From Mesorhizobium sp. (lineage in GTDB: Bacteria; Pseudomonadota; Alphaproteobacteria; Rhizobiales; Rhizobiaceae), in assembly GCA_004020315.1 (NCBI GenBank), contig SAQG01000006.1, forward strand, positions 137,465-201,464: a stretch of DNA of 64,000 nt, given 5' to 3'. Both the position numbers and the translations under genes were made by a program. Position 1 is the stretch's first letter. The number at the start of each line of letters is the position of its first letter. Below the pieces are notes generated by a model. It was not told the DNA's origin. It did no database searches and saw nothing but the letters and a program-made list of their open reading frames with translations. Of the stretch, positions 49,930-59,824 are shown in pieces.

Positions 49930-52900
49930 TCACAGCGCCGTCAGGTCGCTGATCAGCCCCGAAGCCACCGATAGCCGCGACACCGTGATGTCACCGCCCT
50001 CGGTCAGCGCCTGCAGCCGCTCGCGGATGCGCCCGACCCTCTCGCCGCCGGCCTCCAGCCATGCCGCCACCGGGTCCGCCGCCTCGGCATGGCCGGTGAG
50101 CGCCGCCACGGCGATGCCGCGCCTGGCCGCGCCGATCGTGTCGGTGGCGCGGGAAAGAGCCAATTGGTCGTAGTAGTCGGACGGCGCGATCGAGCGCGCC
50201 GCGTCCTCGACGCGCGGAATGCGGAAGGCATCGCTGACCGCAAAAAACGCCTTCGCGGCGACGACAATGTCGGCATTCGCCGTTCGAGCCGTCAGCGCGA
50301 TGTCGGGAACGACGCCTGCCACATCGGTCAGCGCCAGCTGTTCTGCCAGCCTTTCGGGCGCGCCGCCCTTGGCCAGACCATGCCGCCGCTCCTCGATCCG
50401 CTCGCGCGAAAAGGCTGGCAGCAGCGAAACGAGCTTCGGCTCCAGTGCCTTGCGCGCGTCCTGCAACTCGGCGATCCGTTGGCCGAGCGGTGCGATGCCG
50501 GTATCGTTCTTGAGATACCAGCCGCTGGTCACATAGATAAGCCGGCTGACGGCCTGATAGAGGTCGAGCTGCACCTGTCCGTCGATCTGGTTATCAAGCG
50601 CGTCGATCTGGCGATAAAGCGCCGGCAAGCCGAAGCCGTCGCGCACCACGGCGAACGTCCGGACCACGTCGGCCGCACTGCGGCCGGTTGCTTCCTGCAG
50701 CCTGTTGACGAAGGATGGACCGCCGCGATTGACCAGATCGTTGGCGACGACGCGGGCGATGATTTCGCGGCGCAGGCGATGGCCGTGGATCTCGGCCGCG
50801 TATTTCTTCGCCATACGGTCCGGAAAATAGCCCATCAGGTCACGGTCGAAATGCGGATCGTCCGGCACGTCGCTGGCGACGATGTCGGAAAACAGCACGA
50901 TCTTGGCATAGGCCAGCAGCACGCCGAGCTCGGCCCTGGTCAGCGGCTCGCCGCGCGCCTCGCGCTCGGCAAGAGCTGCCGGCGACGGCAGCGCTTCGAC
51001 ATTGCGGTCGAGCAGGCCGCGCGCCTCGAGCGCTGCCATGAAACGGCTCTGATGGGCGATGTCGGCAAGGCCGCGCTTGCGGGCAAGGGACAGCGCCAGC
51101 GTCTGCTCGTAATTGTTGGACAGCACCAGCGCACTCACCTCGTCGGTCATCTCGGCAAGAAGCTTGTTGCGCGCCGGGCGGGTCAGCACCCCCTTGCGCA
51201 TGGCGGAAGCCAGCGCGATCTTGATGTTGACCTCGACGTCGGAGCAATTGACGCCGCCCGAATTGTCGATGGCATCGGAATTGCAGCGCCCGCCATTCAG
51301 CCCGAACTCGATGCGGGCCCGCTGCGTCGCGCCGAGATTGGCGCCCTCGCCGATGACCTTGGCGCGCACTTCGAGCGCGGTCACCCGAATAGCATCGTTG
51401 GCGCGATCGCCGACATCCTGGTTGGTTTCCGTCGATGCCCTCAGATATGTGCCGATGCCGCCGAACCATAAAAGGTCGACCGGCGCCTTGAGAATGGCGC
51501 TCATGATCTCGACCGGCGAAGCGGTTGTCTTGCCGAGGCCGATCGCCGCGGCAGCGGCCGGCGGCAGCGTGATCGATTTCTGGCTGCGCGAGACGATGAT
51601 GCCGCCTTCGGACAGTTTTGTTTTGTCGTAGTCCTGCCAGCTCGAACGGGCGAGGGCGAACATGCGCCGGCGCTCGGCCATCGAAGCGGCTATGTCGGGG
51701 GCGGGATCGATGAAGATGTCGCGATGGTCGAAGGCGGCGATCAGCCGGGTCTGCTCGGACAGCAGCATGCCGTTGCCGAACACGTCGCCCGACATGTCGC
51801 CGACGCCGACGACGGTGAAGGGCGTGGTCTGGATATCGCGGTTCATCTCGCGGAAATGCCGCTTGACTGCTTCCCAGGCGCCCTTGGCGGTGATGCCCAT
51901 CTTCTTATGGTCGTAGCCGGCCGAGCCGCCGCTGGCGAAGGCGTCGTCGAGCCAGAAGCCATGCTTCTCGCTGATGGCATTGGCGGTGTCGGAGAAGGTC
52001 GCCGTGCCCTTGTCGGCGGCGACGACGAAATAGGGATCGTCCTGGTCGCGCCGCACCACGCCGGCTGGCGGAATGACGCCGTCGAGGCCGATATTGTCGG
52101 TGATCGACAACAGGCTGGAGACGTAATTCTTGTAGGCGGACGCGCCGGCTTCGAAGATGGCGTCGCGACCGACGCCCATCGGCAGCTTCTTGGGATAGAA
52201 ACCGCCCTTGGCGCCAACCGGCACGATCACCGCATTCTTGACCTGCTGCGCCTTGACCAGACCGAGCACCTCGGTGCGGTAGTCCTGGGCGCGGTCCGAC
52301 CAGCGCAGACCGCCGCGGGCGACCGGGCCGAAGCGCAGATGCACGCCCTCGACCTCGGAACCGTAGACGAAGATCTCCCGCCACGGCCGCGGCGCCGGCA
52401 GGCCGTCGACCGCTTGGGAGTCGAGCTTGATCGCCAGCGACTGGCCCTTATCCTTCGTATCGGTAACGAAATGATTGGTGCGTAGCGAGGCTTCGATCAG
52501 GTTGAGGTAGCGACGGATGATGGTGTCGTCATCGATGTTGGGAACCTCTTCCAACGCATCCCTGATCTTGGCCTTGAGGTGCTTGGCCGCGACCACTCCT
52601 TCCGTCTCGGCGGTCGGTCCGAGGCGGGCGACGAACAGCTCATGCAGGCCACGCGCGATCTCCGGATAGCGGTTGAGTGCGGCGGCAATGAAATCCTGGC
52701 TCTGCGGGATCCCGGCCTGCTGCAGATAGCGGCCATAGGCGCGCAGGATGGTGACCTCGCTCGACCACAGGCCGGCGGTCTGGGCAAGGCCGTTATAGCC
52801 GTCATTGTCGATGTCGCCGCGCCAGACGGAAAGGAACGCGTCCTCGAACAGCGCGCCGCGGTCGCCAAGGTCGATCGGCTTGCCGTAGCTGTTTTCGAGC

Positions 52901-54738
52901 TCCATGTCGTGGATGAAGACCATGCCCGGCTGATCACTATTGATCATGCCGGAAGCCTCGTCCCCGACCTCGAAGGTGCGTTCGCTGATAACGCGGAAAC
53001 CGATGTTTTCCAGCACCGGCACCCGTCGCGACAGCGCCACCGGGCTGCCATGGTGATAGATTTTCAGCGCCGCCTGATGCGGTTCCTGGTTGGCATGACG
53101 ATAGTAGTCGATGGCGATCGGATTGGCCGCATTGATCCTGGCGATGCGCCCGGCATCGGCTAACGCCTCCGCCGGCGAGAAGCTGTCGCGATAGCTTCCC
53201 GAGAAGCGCGAGGCGATCGCCGTGAGCGCCGCATCGGCGCCGGTCTCTTCCGCAGTCTCGCGCAGAATGTCATCCCAGGTCCGCACGATGGCGCGGATCG
53301 CTGCCTCGATCGTCGCCTGGTCGATCTTCGGCGTCTTGCCGCCGGAACGGCCGATGATGAAATGGACGCGCGCCAGTCCGCCTTCCGGAAAAGCGGGGTA
53401 GTAGGCCGACAGCCGACCTTGGAACACCGTTTTCAGATAGGTGCCGATCTTCTCGCGTACGACGCTGTCGTAGCGGTCGCGCGGCACGAAGACGAGGACC
53501 GAGACGAAGCGGTCGAACTGATCGGCGCGCACCAGCGCTCTGACGCGCGGCCGCTCGATCAGCCCCAGAATGGCTTCGGCGTGCTTGCGCAGGATCGGCA
53601 CCGGAACCTGGAACAGCTCGTCGCGCGGATAGCTCTCCAGCACGTTGATCAGTGCCTTGCCGGAGTGATCTTCAGGGTTGAAACCGGATTTGGCGATGAT
53701 GGTTTCGGCTTTCGACCTGAGATAAGGGATCTTCATCACCGAGCGCGTGTAGGCGGTCGAGGTGAACAGGCCGACGATGCGCAACTCGCCTGCAAGCACG
53801 CCCTTGGCGGTGTAAGTCTTGACGCCGATGTAATCGAGATAGATGCGGCGATGCACGGTCGATTTGGCGTTGGCCTTGGTGACGATCAGCGGTTCCGGCC
53901 CGTGCAGGAAGGCGCGGATTTCCGGCGTCGTCGACACCGCTTCGGTGCCGCGCCGCAGCACCAGCACGTCAGGATCGGCGAGGATGCCGAGGCCGGGCTT
54001 TTCGGCACGCTCCAGCGTGCCGCTCTTCTCGCCGCCGGTATATTTGAACTCGCGCATGCCGAGGAAGGTGAAATTGTCGTCGCGCAGCCATTCGAGGAAG
54101 GCGATCGCCTCGGCGACGTGGGCCTTGTCGAGCGGCACCGGCGAATAGCGTAGTTCCGAGATCGCCTGGTCGAGGCGAGCCAGCATCGGCTTCCAGTCGG
54201 TGACCGCGGCGCGCACCTGGCCCAATATTTTTTTCAGCCGCTCGGCCAATGCCTCGGCCTGCTCGGCCGAAAGACGGCCGATATGGACGTGGATGACGCT
54301 CAGCCGTTCATGGCTGTGATCGCCCTTGGCAAAGCCGCCATCGCCGAGGATTTCGTCGACGCCGTTCTTGCCGTGCCTGACGACGATGACGGGATGGGTA
54401 ACCAGCGTTGGTTCGCCGGCGCTCTCGGTGATCTCGCCGAGGACGGAATCGAACAGGAACGGCATGTTGTCGTTGACGACAGTGATCACGGTCATCGGCC
54501 TGCCTTGGCGGACGACCCCGGAATCGACTTCTATGGAGACGACGCAATCGCCCTTCTTGTGCCTGGCGACGGCGCGTCCGGCGAGATCGGCGGCGCGTTC
54601 GAGGGCGGTGACATCATAGGCGGCGACATCTTCGGCCGGCGCTCGGGCCAGCAGGTAATCGGCAAGCCTGCCGGGTTTCTCGCCGCCCTTGGCCGTGCTG
54701 ATTTTTTTCAACTGGCTTGCGGATTTCAGGCCTGCCAT
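49930..54738 (-). CDS. gdh: NAD-specific glutamate dehydrogenase, large (~180 kDa) type
   Basis: A 1,602-residue protein of the giant L-180 glutamate dehydrogenase family. It contains an N-terminal regulatory region with ACT-like parts, a central catalytic domain with GGLRWSDRAQDYRTEVLGLV, VPVGAKGGFYPKKLPMG and LLWFGGIGTYL, and a long C-terminal helical part. It oxidises glutamate to 2-oxoglutarate with NAD and works mainly in amino-acid catabolism. I chose ATG 54738 (MAGLKSASQLKK), which has GGGAGGGA about 8 nt upstream. It is the longest gene here and is divergent from the AhpD-like gene. Confidence 0.96.
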   Translation of the reverse strand: MAGLKSASQLKKISTAKGGEKPGRLADYLLARAPAEDVAAYDVTALERAADLAGRAVARHKKGDCVVSIEVDSGVVRQGRPMTVITVVNDNMPFLFDSVLGEITESAGEPTLVTHPVIVVRHGKNGVDEILGDGGFAKGDHSHERLSVIHVHIGRLSAEQAEALAERLKKILGQVRAAVTDWKPMLARLDQAISELRYSPVPLDKAHVAEAIAFLEWLRDDNFTFLGMREFKYTGGEKSGTLERAEKPGLGILADPDVLVLRRGTEAVSTTPEIRAFLHGPEPLIVTKANAKSTVHRRIYLDYIGVKTYTAKGVLAGELRIVGLFTSTAYTRSVMKIPYLRSKAETIIAKSGFNPEDHSGKALINVLESYPRDELFQVPVPILRKHAEAILGLIERPRVRALVRADQFDRFVSVLVFVPRDRYDSVVREKIGTYLKTVFQGRLSAYYPAFPEGGLARVHFIIGRSGGKTPKIDQATIEAAIRAIVRTWDDILRETAEETGADAALTAIASRFSGSYRDSFSPAEALADAGRIARINAANPIAIDYYRHANQEPHQAALKIYHHGSPVALSRRVPVLENIGFRVISERTFEVGDEASGMINSDQPGMVFIHDMELENSYGKPIDLGDRGALFEDAFLSVWRGDIDNDGYNGLAQTAGLWSSEVTILRAYGRYLQQAGIPQSQDFIAAALNRYPEIARGLHELFVARLGPTAETEGVVAAKHLKAKIRDALEEVPNIDDDTIIRRYLNLIEASLRTNHFVTDTKDKGQSLAIKLDSQAVDGLPAPRPWREIFVYGSEVEGVHLRFGPVARGGLRWSDRAQDYRTEVLGLVKAQQVKNAVIVPVGAKGGFYPKKLPMGVGRDAIFEAGASAYKNYVSSLLSITDNIGLDGVIPPAGVVRRDQDDPYFVVAADKGTATFSDTANAISEKHGFWLDDAFASGGSAGYDHKKMGITAKGAWEAVKRHFREMNRDIQTTPFTVVGVGDMSGDVFGNGMLLSEQTRLIAAFDHRDIFIDPAPDIAASMAERRRMFALARSSWQDYDKTKLSEGGIIVSRSQKSITLPPAAAAAIGLGKTTASPVEIMSAILKAPVDLLWFGGIGTYLRASTETNQDVGDRANDAIRVTALEVRAKVIGEGANLGATQRARIEFGLNGGRCNSDAIDNSGGVNCSDVEVNIKIALASAMRKGVLTRPARNKLLAEMTDEVSALVLSNNYEQTLALSLARKRGLADIAHQSRFMAALEARGLLDRNVEALPSPAALAEREARGEPLTRAELGVLLAYAKIVLFSDIVASDVPDDPHFDRDLMGYFPDRMAKKYAAEIHGHRLRREIIARVVANDLVNRGGPSFVNRLQEATGRSAADVVRTFAVVRDGFGLPALYRQIDALDNQIDGQVQLDLYQAVSRLIYVTSGWYLKNDTGIAPLGQRIAELQDARKALEPKLVSLLPAFSRERIEERRHGLAKGGAPERLAEQLALTDVAGVVPDIALTARTANADIVVAAKAFFAVSDAFRIPRVEDAARSIAPSDYYDQLALSRATDTIGAARRGIAVAALTGHAEAADPVAAWLEAGGERVGRIRERLQALTEGGDITVSRLSVASGLISDLTAL

Positions 54739-54872
54739 GTCGCTAGTCCCTCCCGTCATATGTTTTATAACTATGGTAGCAGATGGCCGATATTGGCGAC
54801 AAAGGTTTGACGGCTTGCGACGAAATGTCGGAATTCGGCAGCAAATCACCGACGAACAAGGAAAAACAGCCC

Positions 54873-55436
54873 ATGGCCGGAAAAATCACTGCACTTGACC
54901 TCGCGCCCGCGGAACTGAGCGAAGCGACGAAGGCCTATTTCGCCAAATGCGAGGAGAAGCTCGGTCTCGTTCCCAATGTGCTTTTGGCCTACGCTTTCGA
55001 CGAGACGAAGCTGCGTGCCTTCACCGACATGTACAACGATCTGATGCTGGGCCAATCCGGCCTGTCGAAGCTGGAGCGCGAGATGATCGCGGTGGCCGTC
55101 TCCTCCATCAATCATTGCTACTATTGCCTTGCCGCCCACGGCGCGGCGGTGCGCCAGCTTTCCGGCGACCCGGCCTTCGGCGAGATGATGGTGATGAACT
55201 TCCGCGCCGCCGACCTTTCCGCGAGACAGAAGGCGATGCTCGAATTCGCGGCGAAGCTGACAGAACAGCCGGACAAGATCGTCGAGGCCGACCGGGCAGC
55301 GCTGCGTGAGGCTGGCTTTTCCGATCGCGACATCTGGGACATCGCCTCGACCGCCGCCTTCTTCAACATGTCGAACCGGGTGGCGGCGGCGGTCGACATG
55401 CGGCCGAACGATGAATACCACGCGATGGCGCGGTGA
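54873..55436 (+). CDS. Carboxymuconolactone decarboxylase / AhpD-like peroxidase-related protein
   Basis: A 187-residue protein. The redox motif is INHCYYCLAAHGAAVRQLSG (C-x2-C with a downstream His), preceded by GLSKLEREMIAVAVSSIN. This is the peroxidase-related/AhpD pattern, whose members reduce peroxides or partner with thioredoxin systems. ATG 54873 (MAGKITALDLAPAEL) follows AAGGAAAA; 30 further in-frame residues upstream lack conserved character. It is divergent from NAD-GDH, and its role is not tied to it. A perfect tandem 14-bp repeat follows the gene. Confidence 0.87.
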   Translation: MAGKITALDLAPAELSEATKAYFAKCEEKLGLVPNVLLAYAFDETKLRAFTDMYNDLMLGQSGLSKLEREMIAVAVSSINHCYYCLAAHGAAVRQLSGDPAFGEMMVMNFRAADLSARQKAMLEFAAKLTEQPDKIVEADRAALREAGFSDRDIWDIASTAAFFNMSNRVAAAVDMRPNDEYHAMAR

Positions 55437-55453
55437 GGTGCAAGTCAACAGAA

Positions 55454-55481
55454 CCGTATATTAGCTACCGTATATTAGCTA
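55454..55481. repeat. Two perfect tandem copies of a 14-bp AT-rich unit
   Basis: CCGTATATTAGCTA occurs twice back to back, 18 bp after the AhpD-like stop codon and about 100 bp before the YCII-like start. It is AT-rich against a GC-rich background. It could be a promoter or regulator site, or simple slippage. Confidence 0.7.
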
Positions 55482-55578
55482 TTGTGCATTCTCGTTGCGT
55501 CTTTGCCGGTTTGGCCCGATGATCGCCCTGCGGCGTGACCGCATGTCGGTTCGACGCCGCTGATCAACGGAGGAGAAC

Positions 55579-55902
55579 ATGGCGAAATTTCTCTATGTGT
55601 ATCACGGCTCGGGCAAGATGCCGACCGACGAGGCCGAACGGAAAGCGGCGATGGATGCCTGGAACGGCTGGTACGGCAAGCTTGGCTCGGCCGTGGTCGA
55701 CGGTGGCAATCCGGTCGGCATGTCGAAGACCGTGCTGCCCGGCGGCAAGGTCGAGAACAATGGCGGCAGCAATCCGACCGCCGGTTACACGATCATCGAA
55801 GCGAAAGACATCGACGATGCCGTCGATAAGGCCAAGGATTGTCCTATCCTGACGGATCCGGGTTTTAGCATCGAGATCGCGCCGATAATCGAAATGGGTT
55901 GA
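55579..55902 (+). CDS. YCII/DGPF-domain protein
   Basis: A 107-residue protein with the YCII-like ferredoxin fold: FLYVYHGSGKMPTDEAERKA, then WNGWYGKLGSAVVDGGNPVG and a C-terminal GYTIIEAKDIDDAVDKAKDC. Its function is unknown; related proteins include small dehydratase-like or ECF-sigma-linked DGPF proteins. No catalytic residue stands out. The ATG at 55579 has a strong ribosome-binding site (GGAGGAGA). It is convergent with the LysE-family gene, with only 9 bp between the stops. Confidence 0.82.
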   Translation: MAKFLYVYHGSGKMPTDEAERKAAMDAWNGWYGKLGSAVVDGGNPVGMSKTVLPGGKVENNGGSNPTAGYTIIEAKDIDDAVDKAKDCPILTDPGFSIEIAPIIEMG

Positions 55903-55911
55903 CGCACCGGC

Positions 55912-56526
55912 TCAGGAGCGAGCCGCGATCGCCGCCGCGGCACCGGCCATGGTGGTGGCGCTGACGCGGTTGGCGATCTTCATCGCCCGCTTGCTCTTCA
56001 GCAGTTTTCGCGCCTGCGCTGCTGCAAGCACCCAGGCCAGATCGATGGCGACCAAAACCACGGCCATGGTCAGCGTCAGTTCGATCCAGCCGACGACCGT
56101 CACCGAGGCGAGATCGATGATGGTCGGCAGCAGCGCCAGGTAGAACATCATGATCTTGGGATTGCCGAGCGTCACCGCCATGCCGGCAAAGAACAGTTTG
56201 ACGGCCGACTCGTCGCGCGGCATCTCGCCCTCGCGCGCCTCGACCGGGGCCGTCCACATCTTCCAGGCGAGATAAGCGAGATAGGCGACGCCGACCCATT
56301 TCAGCCCGACAAAGGCGAGATGGAAGGTCTGCGCCACCACCGCCAGCCCGAACACCGCCAGCGACAGCCAGATGCCCTCGCCGATCCACATGGCGAGCAG
56401 GAATGGGAACACGTCGCGAAAGCCCTTTGCGATGACCCGCGCCACCAGAGCGGCAATCGAGGGGCCGGGCGAGCCCGCGGCGACGAAAAGGGCGGCGGCG
56501 AAGATCAGAAGCGAGGTGAAGTGCAT
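55912..56526 (-). CDS. LysE/RhtB-family amino-acid exporter
   Basis: A 204-residue membrane protein with about six predicted helices. The N-terminal FVAAGSPGPSIAALVARVIA matches the LysE/RhtB signature (G-PGP), and GLKWVGVAYLAYLAWKMW and AVTLGNPKIMMFYLALLP are family features. Such proteins export amino acids or their analogues using the proton gradient. The substrate is unknown. The ATG at 56526 (MHFTSLLIF) is the normal start. Confidence 0.9.
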   Translation of the reverse strand: MHFTSLLIFAAALFVAAGSPGPSIAALVARVIAKGFRDVFPFLLAMWIGEGIWLSLAVFGLAVVAQTFHLAFVGLKWVGVAYLAYLAWKMWTAPVEAREGEMPRDESAVKLFFAGMAVTLGNPKIMMFYLALLPTIIDLASVTVVGWIELTLTMAVVLVAIDLAWVLAAAQARKLLKSKRAMKIANRVSATTMAGAAAAIAARS

Positions 56527-56631
56527 GACCGGGATCTTTGCTTGAGACGTTGATCGTTCGATTGTAGCGCAAGTCTTCCACCTGCGGTAGCATCGATCAA
56601 GGAAGAGGCTTGCCCGCTCGACATCTCGCGG

Positions 56632-56745
56632 CTAGAAATTCCGCCCCGACACAATTTCGAGCTTCACTTTGCCTACGTAACCGCCGGTCTCGTCAACTCC
56701 CGCGACACAATGCATGGCGCCGCTTTTCGCGACGTCTGTTTTCAT
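56632..56745 (-). CDS. Small 37-residue protein
   Basis: An ORF of 37 codons beginning MKTDVAKSGA, containing VDETGGYVGKVKLEIV and ending SGRNF. The ATG at 56745 has GAGGAA 8 nt upstream. The regular beta-like central part and the good ribosome-binding site favour a real gene over chance. I know no function. It lies between the LysE-family gene and the DUF1062-like gene, divergent from the latter. Confidence 0.5.
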   Translation of the reverse strand: MKTDVAKSGAMHCVAGVDETGGYVGKVKLEIVSGRNF

Positions 56746-56923
56746 TTCATGTGTTCCTCAGGGTGGCGGTTCGAGACCGGTTTGGCACTGCTGAACCGCT
56801 GTCGCGCGCAGTCACCCGCGACATCTGATTTCCGACTACCGCAGCCTCTCGCCACGCCGTGCCCGCATGGGCATCTCGACATCGCCGATCTGACGAACGT
56901 CCCGACGGGAAGGGCTTTTCGGC

Positions 56924-57550
56924 ATGTCTTCGATACTGCGTATCCGCTGGGTGATCGCGCCCAAAACCGCACCTCGACCTCATATCAACTGTAACCGCTG
57001 CGGCGGCCCGAAGCCTTACCGCTGCAGCGGGAAATTCCGCATCAACGCCAACGGCAAACGCATCGATGCGTGGCTGATCTACCGATGCATCGATTGCGAC
57101 AATTCCTGGAATTTCGGCGTTCTGGAGCGATGCAACCGCCGCGACATCGAGCCTGCATTGCTGCAGGCGCTCGAAAGCAACGACCCGGCCCTGGCGCGCC
57201 GCCATGCCTTCGATGTTGTCGCATTGCGAAGCAGGAGCGGGCGCGTCGAGGAGTTTCCTGAAGCCGCCGTTCACAAGGAGGTGCTCGGGGAGAGGCCGGA
57301 AAACATCACCGCTTTCGAACTCCAGCTCGGGCTCGAGATGCCGACAGCGCTGCGGCTCGACCGGTTGCTCGCCAGTGAACTCGGTATCTCGCGATCGCGG
57401 CTTCAGGCTTGGGAAGAGAAGCGATCGCTGGTCGTTGGTCCGGACGGCGCGAAGGTCCTGCGCAAGCCGGCTCGAGCGGGAACGGCGATCCGCGTCGATC
57501 TTGCCGGCGAACCAGACCGGGACGATATCATTTTGGCTGCAGGTGGATAA
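56924..57550 (+). CDS. DUF1062-like protein with a zinc-binding N-terminus
   Basis: A 208-residue soluble protein. The N-terminus has NCNRCGGPKPYRC and IYRCIDCDNSWNFGVLERC, two C-x2-C pairs that should bind zinc. The C-terminus LDRLLASELGISRSRLQAWE, then KRSLVVGPDGAKVLRKPARA resembles an S4-like RNA-binding turn. I place it in DUF1062. It might bind RNA, but no experiment is known to me. The ATG at 56924 (MSSILRIRWVIAP) is the start. It is convergent with the DUF2007-like gene, with 22 bp between them. Confidence 0.8.
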   Translation: MSSILRIRWVIAPKTAPRPHINCNRCGGPKPYRCSGKFRINANGKRIDAWLIYRCIDCDNSWNFGVLERCNRRDIEPALLQALESNDPALARRHAFDVVALRSRSGRVEEFPEAAVHKEVLGERPENITAFELQLGLEMPTALRLDRLLASELGISRSRLQAWEEKRSLVVGPDGAKVLRKPARAGTAIRVDLAGEPDRDDIILAAGG

Positions 57551-57572
57551 GGCGAGACAACTGCGACCAGGG

Positions 57573-57779
57573 TCAGTCGCCCTCTTCAGGGACCGAGCCA
57601 ATCAAACCCTTGGCCGCTTCGACATCACTGTCAACGACCTGCACATGGATCAGGCCGAGCCTGCTGTCGGGGATGTGAGCCGCGAGGGCATAGATCCCAT
57701 ACGCTTCGAGCATCGAAACGCAAACTTCGGCCTCGGGTCGATTGTCGTATATGACGGCCGTGACGAGTTTGCCGCTCAT
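57573..57779 (-). CDS. DUF2007-like small protein
   Basis: A 68-residue protein: TAVIYDNRPEAEVCVSMLEA, then YGIYALAAHIPDSRLGLIHV and QVVDSDVEAAKGLIGSV. This matches the small DUF2007 (putative signal-transducing) fold, about 65-75 residues and often appended to or beside other genes. Its function is unknown. It follows typA by 15 bp on the same strand, so it is likely cotranscribed and acts in the same physiological setting. Confidence 0.7.
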   Translation of the reverse strand: MSGKLVTAVIYDNRPEAEVCVSMLEAYGIYALAAHIPDSRLGLIHVQVVDSDVEAAKGLIGSVPEEGD

Positions 57780-57794
57780 TGCGCGGTATTGCCC

Positions 57795-59624
57795 TTACGC
57801 GGCGCCGACCACCTTCGCCGACTTCTCAAAACGCTTGCGCTCGTTCGGGTCGAGGTAGAGCTTGCGCAGGCGGATGGTCTTCGGCGTCACCTCGACCAGC
57901 TCGTCGTCCTGGATCCAGGCCAGCGCGCGTTCCAGCGTCATGCGGATCGGTGGTGTCAGCTTCACCGCCTCGTCTTTGCCGGCGGCGCGGATGTTGGTCA
58001 GCTTCTTGCCCTTCAGCACGTTCACTTCGAGGTCGTTGTCGCGGGAATGGATGCCGATGATCATGCCCTGATAGACTTTAACGCCCGGATCGATGACCAT
58101 CGGACCGCGGTCTTCCAGGTTCCACATGGCATAGGCCACCGCCTCACCCTGTTCGTTGGAGATCAGCACGCCGTTGGTGCGGCCCGGCAGCTCGCCCTTG
58201 TAAGGCTCGTAGGCATGGAACAGCCGGTTCATGACCGCGGTGCCGCGCGTGTCGGTCAACAGTTCCGACTGATAGCCGATCAGGCCGCGCGTCGGCGCGT
58301 GGAAAACGATGCGCTGGCGGTTGCCGCCCGACGGACGCAATTCGACCATCTCGGCCTTGCGTTCCGACATCTTCTGCACGACGACGCCGGCATGCTCCTC
58401 GTCGACGTCGATGACGACTTCCTCGACCGGCTCGAGCAACTCGCCATTCTCGCCCTTCTGCATGACGACGCGCGGCCGCGACACGGCGATCTCGAACCCT
58501 TCGCGGCGCATCGTCTCGATCAGCACGGCAAGCTGCAATTCGCCGCGGCCGGAGACGAAGAACGAATCCTTGTCCGGCGATTCCTCGATCTTCAGCGCGA
58601 CATTGCCTTCGGCCTCCCGCAGCAGGCGGTCGCGGATGACGCGGCTGGTCACCTTGTCGCCTTCGGTGCCGGCCAGCGGGCTATTGTTGACGAGGAACGA
58701 CATCGTCACGGTCGGCGGATCGATTGGCTGCGCATGCAGCGGTTCGGTCACCGACAGGTCGCAGAACGTGTCGGCGACAGTGCCTTTCGACAGGCCGGCG
58801 ATGGCGACGATGTCGCCCGCCTGCGCCTCGTCGATCGGCTGGCGCTCGAGCCCACGGAAAGCCAGGATTTTCGAGATACGGCCGGTTTCGACCTGGGTAC
58901 CGTCATGATGCAGCACCTTGACCGCCTGGTTTGATTTCAGCGTACCGGATTCGATGCGGCCGGTGATGATGCGGCCGAGGAACGGATTGGCCTCCAGGAT
59001 GGTGCCGATCATCCGGAACGGGCCGGGATGAACGGTCGGCGCCGGCACGTGCTTGATGACGAGGTCGAACAGCGGCGCCAGGCCCTGGTCCTTCGGGCCT
59101 TCGGGGTTTTCCGACACCCAGCCGTCGCGGCCTGAACCGTAAAGGATCGGGAAGTCGAGCTGCTCGTCGGTCGCGTCAAGCGCTGCAAACAGGTCGAACA
59201 CTTCGTTGACCACCTCGACGTGGCGGGCGTCCGGCCGGTCGATCTTGTTGATGACGACGATCGGCTTCAATCCGACCTTGAGCGCCTTGCCGACGACGAA
59301 TTTGGTCTGTGGCATCGGCCCTTCGGCGGCGTCGACCAGCACGATGGCCGAATCCACCATCGACAGGATGCGCTCGACTTCACCGCCGAAATCGGCGTGG
59401 CCGGGGGTGTCGACGATATTGATACGGGTGTCCTTCCAGTCGACCGAGGTCGCCTTGGCCAGGATGGTAATGCCGCGCTCCTTTTCGAGGTCGTTCGAAT
59501 CCATGGCGCGTTCGGCGACGCGCTGGTTGTCGCGGAACGAGCCGGACTGCTTCAGGAGCTGGTCGACGAGGGTGGTTTTTCCATGGTCGACGTGCGCGAT
59601 GATCGCGATGTTACGAATTTTCAT
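57795..59624 (-). CDS. typA: Ribosome-associated GTPase TypA/BipA
   Basis: A 609-residue translational GTPase. IAHVDHGKTTLVDQLLKQSG (G1), RGITILAKATSVDW (G2), DTPGHADFGGEVERI (G3) and NKIDRPDA (G4) are all present, followed by the TypA-specific C-terminal domain (KTIRLRKLYLDPNERKRFEK). TypA binds the ribosome like EF-G and is needed for ribosome assembly and growth at low temperature or under stress. I chose ATG 59624 (MKIRNIAIIAHV), as in other TypA proteins. It is followed by a DUF2007-like gene. Confidence 0.96.
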   Translation of the reverse strand: MKIRNIAIIAHVDHGKTTLVDQLLKQSGSFRDNQRVAERAMDSNDLEKERGITILAKATSVDWKDTRINIVDTPGHADFGGEVERILSMVDSAIVLVDAAEGPMPQTKFVVGKALKVGLKPIVVINKIDRPDARHVEVVNEVFDLFAALDATDEQLDFPILYGSGRDGWVSENPEGPKDQGLAPLFDLVIKHVPAPTVHPGPFRMIGTILEANPFLGRIITGRIESGTLKSNQAVKVLHHDGTQVETGRISKILAFRGLERQPIDEAQAGDIVAIAGLSKGTVADTFCDLSVTEPLHAQPIDPPTVTMSFLVNNSPLAGTEGDKVTSRVIRDRLLREAEGNVALKIEESPDKDSFFVSGRGELQLAVLIETMRREGFEIAVSRPRVVMQKGENGELLEPVEEVVIDVDEEHAGVVVQKMSERKAEMVELRPSGGNRQRIVFHAPTRGLIGYQSELLTDTRGTAVMNRLFHAYEPYKGELPGRTNGVLISNEQGEAVAYAMWNLEDRGPMVIDPGVKVYQGMIIGIHSRDNDLEVNVLKGKKLTNIRAAGKDEAVKLTPPIRMTLERALAWIQDDELVEVTPKTIRLRKLYLDPNERKRFEKSAKVVGAA

Positions 59625-59824
59625 GTTGTGTTCTCGGGAGCGTTGCAGGCAGCAGGCCAAAAGGCGCTGCCTCTTTCGGTTGGGCGGCTCATACAGGGTT
59701 TTTCGCATTTGCGAAAGAGGAGGCGTGCCACCAAATACATGGTCACCAAATCTTAAGCGTCTTGGTGTGAAATGAAATTATTAACCAAAGCGGAACCTTT
59801 CGCGGTCGGGACAGTTCAAATTTC

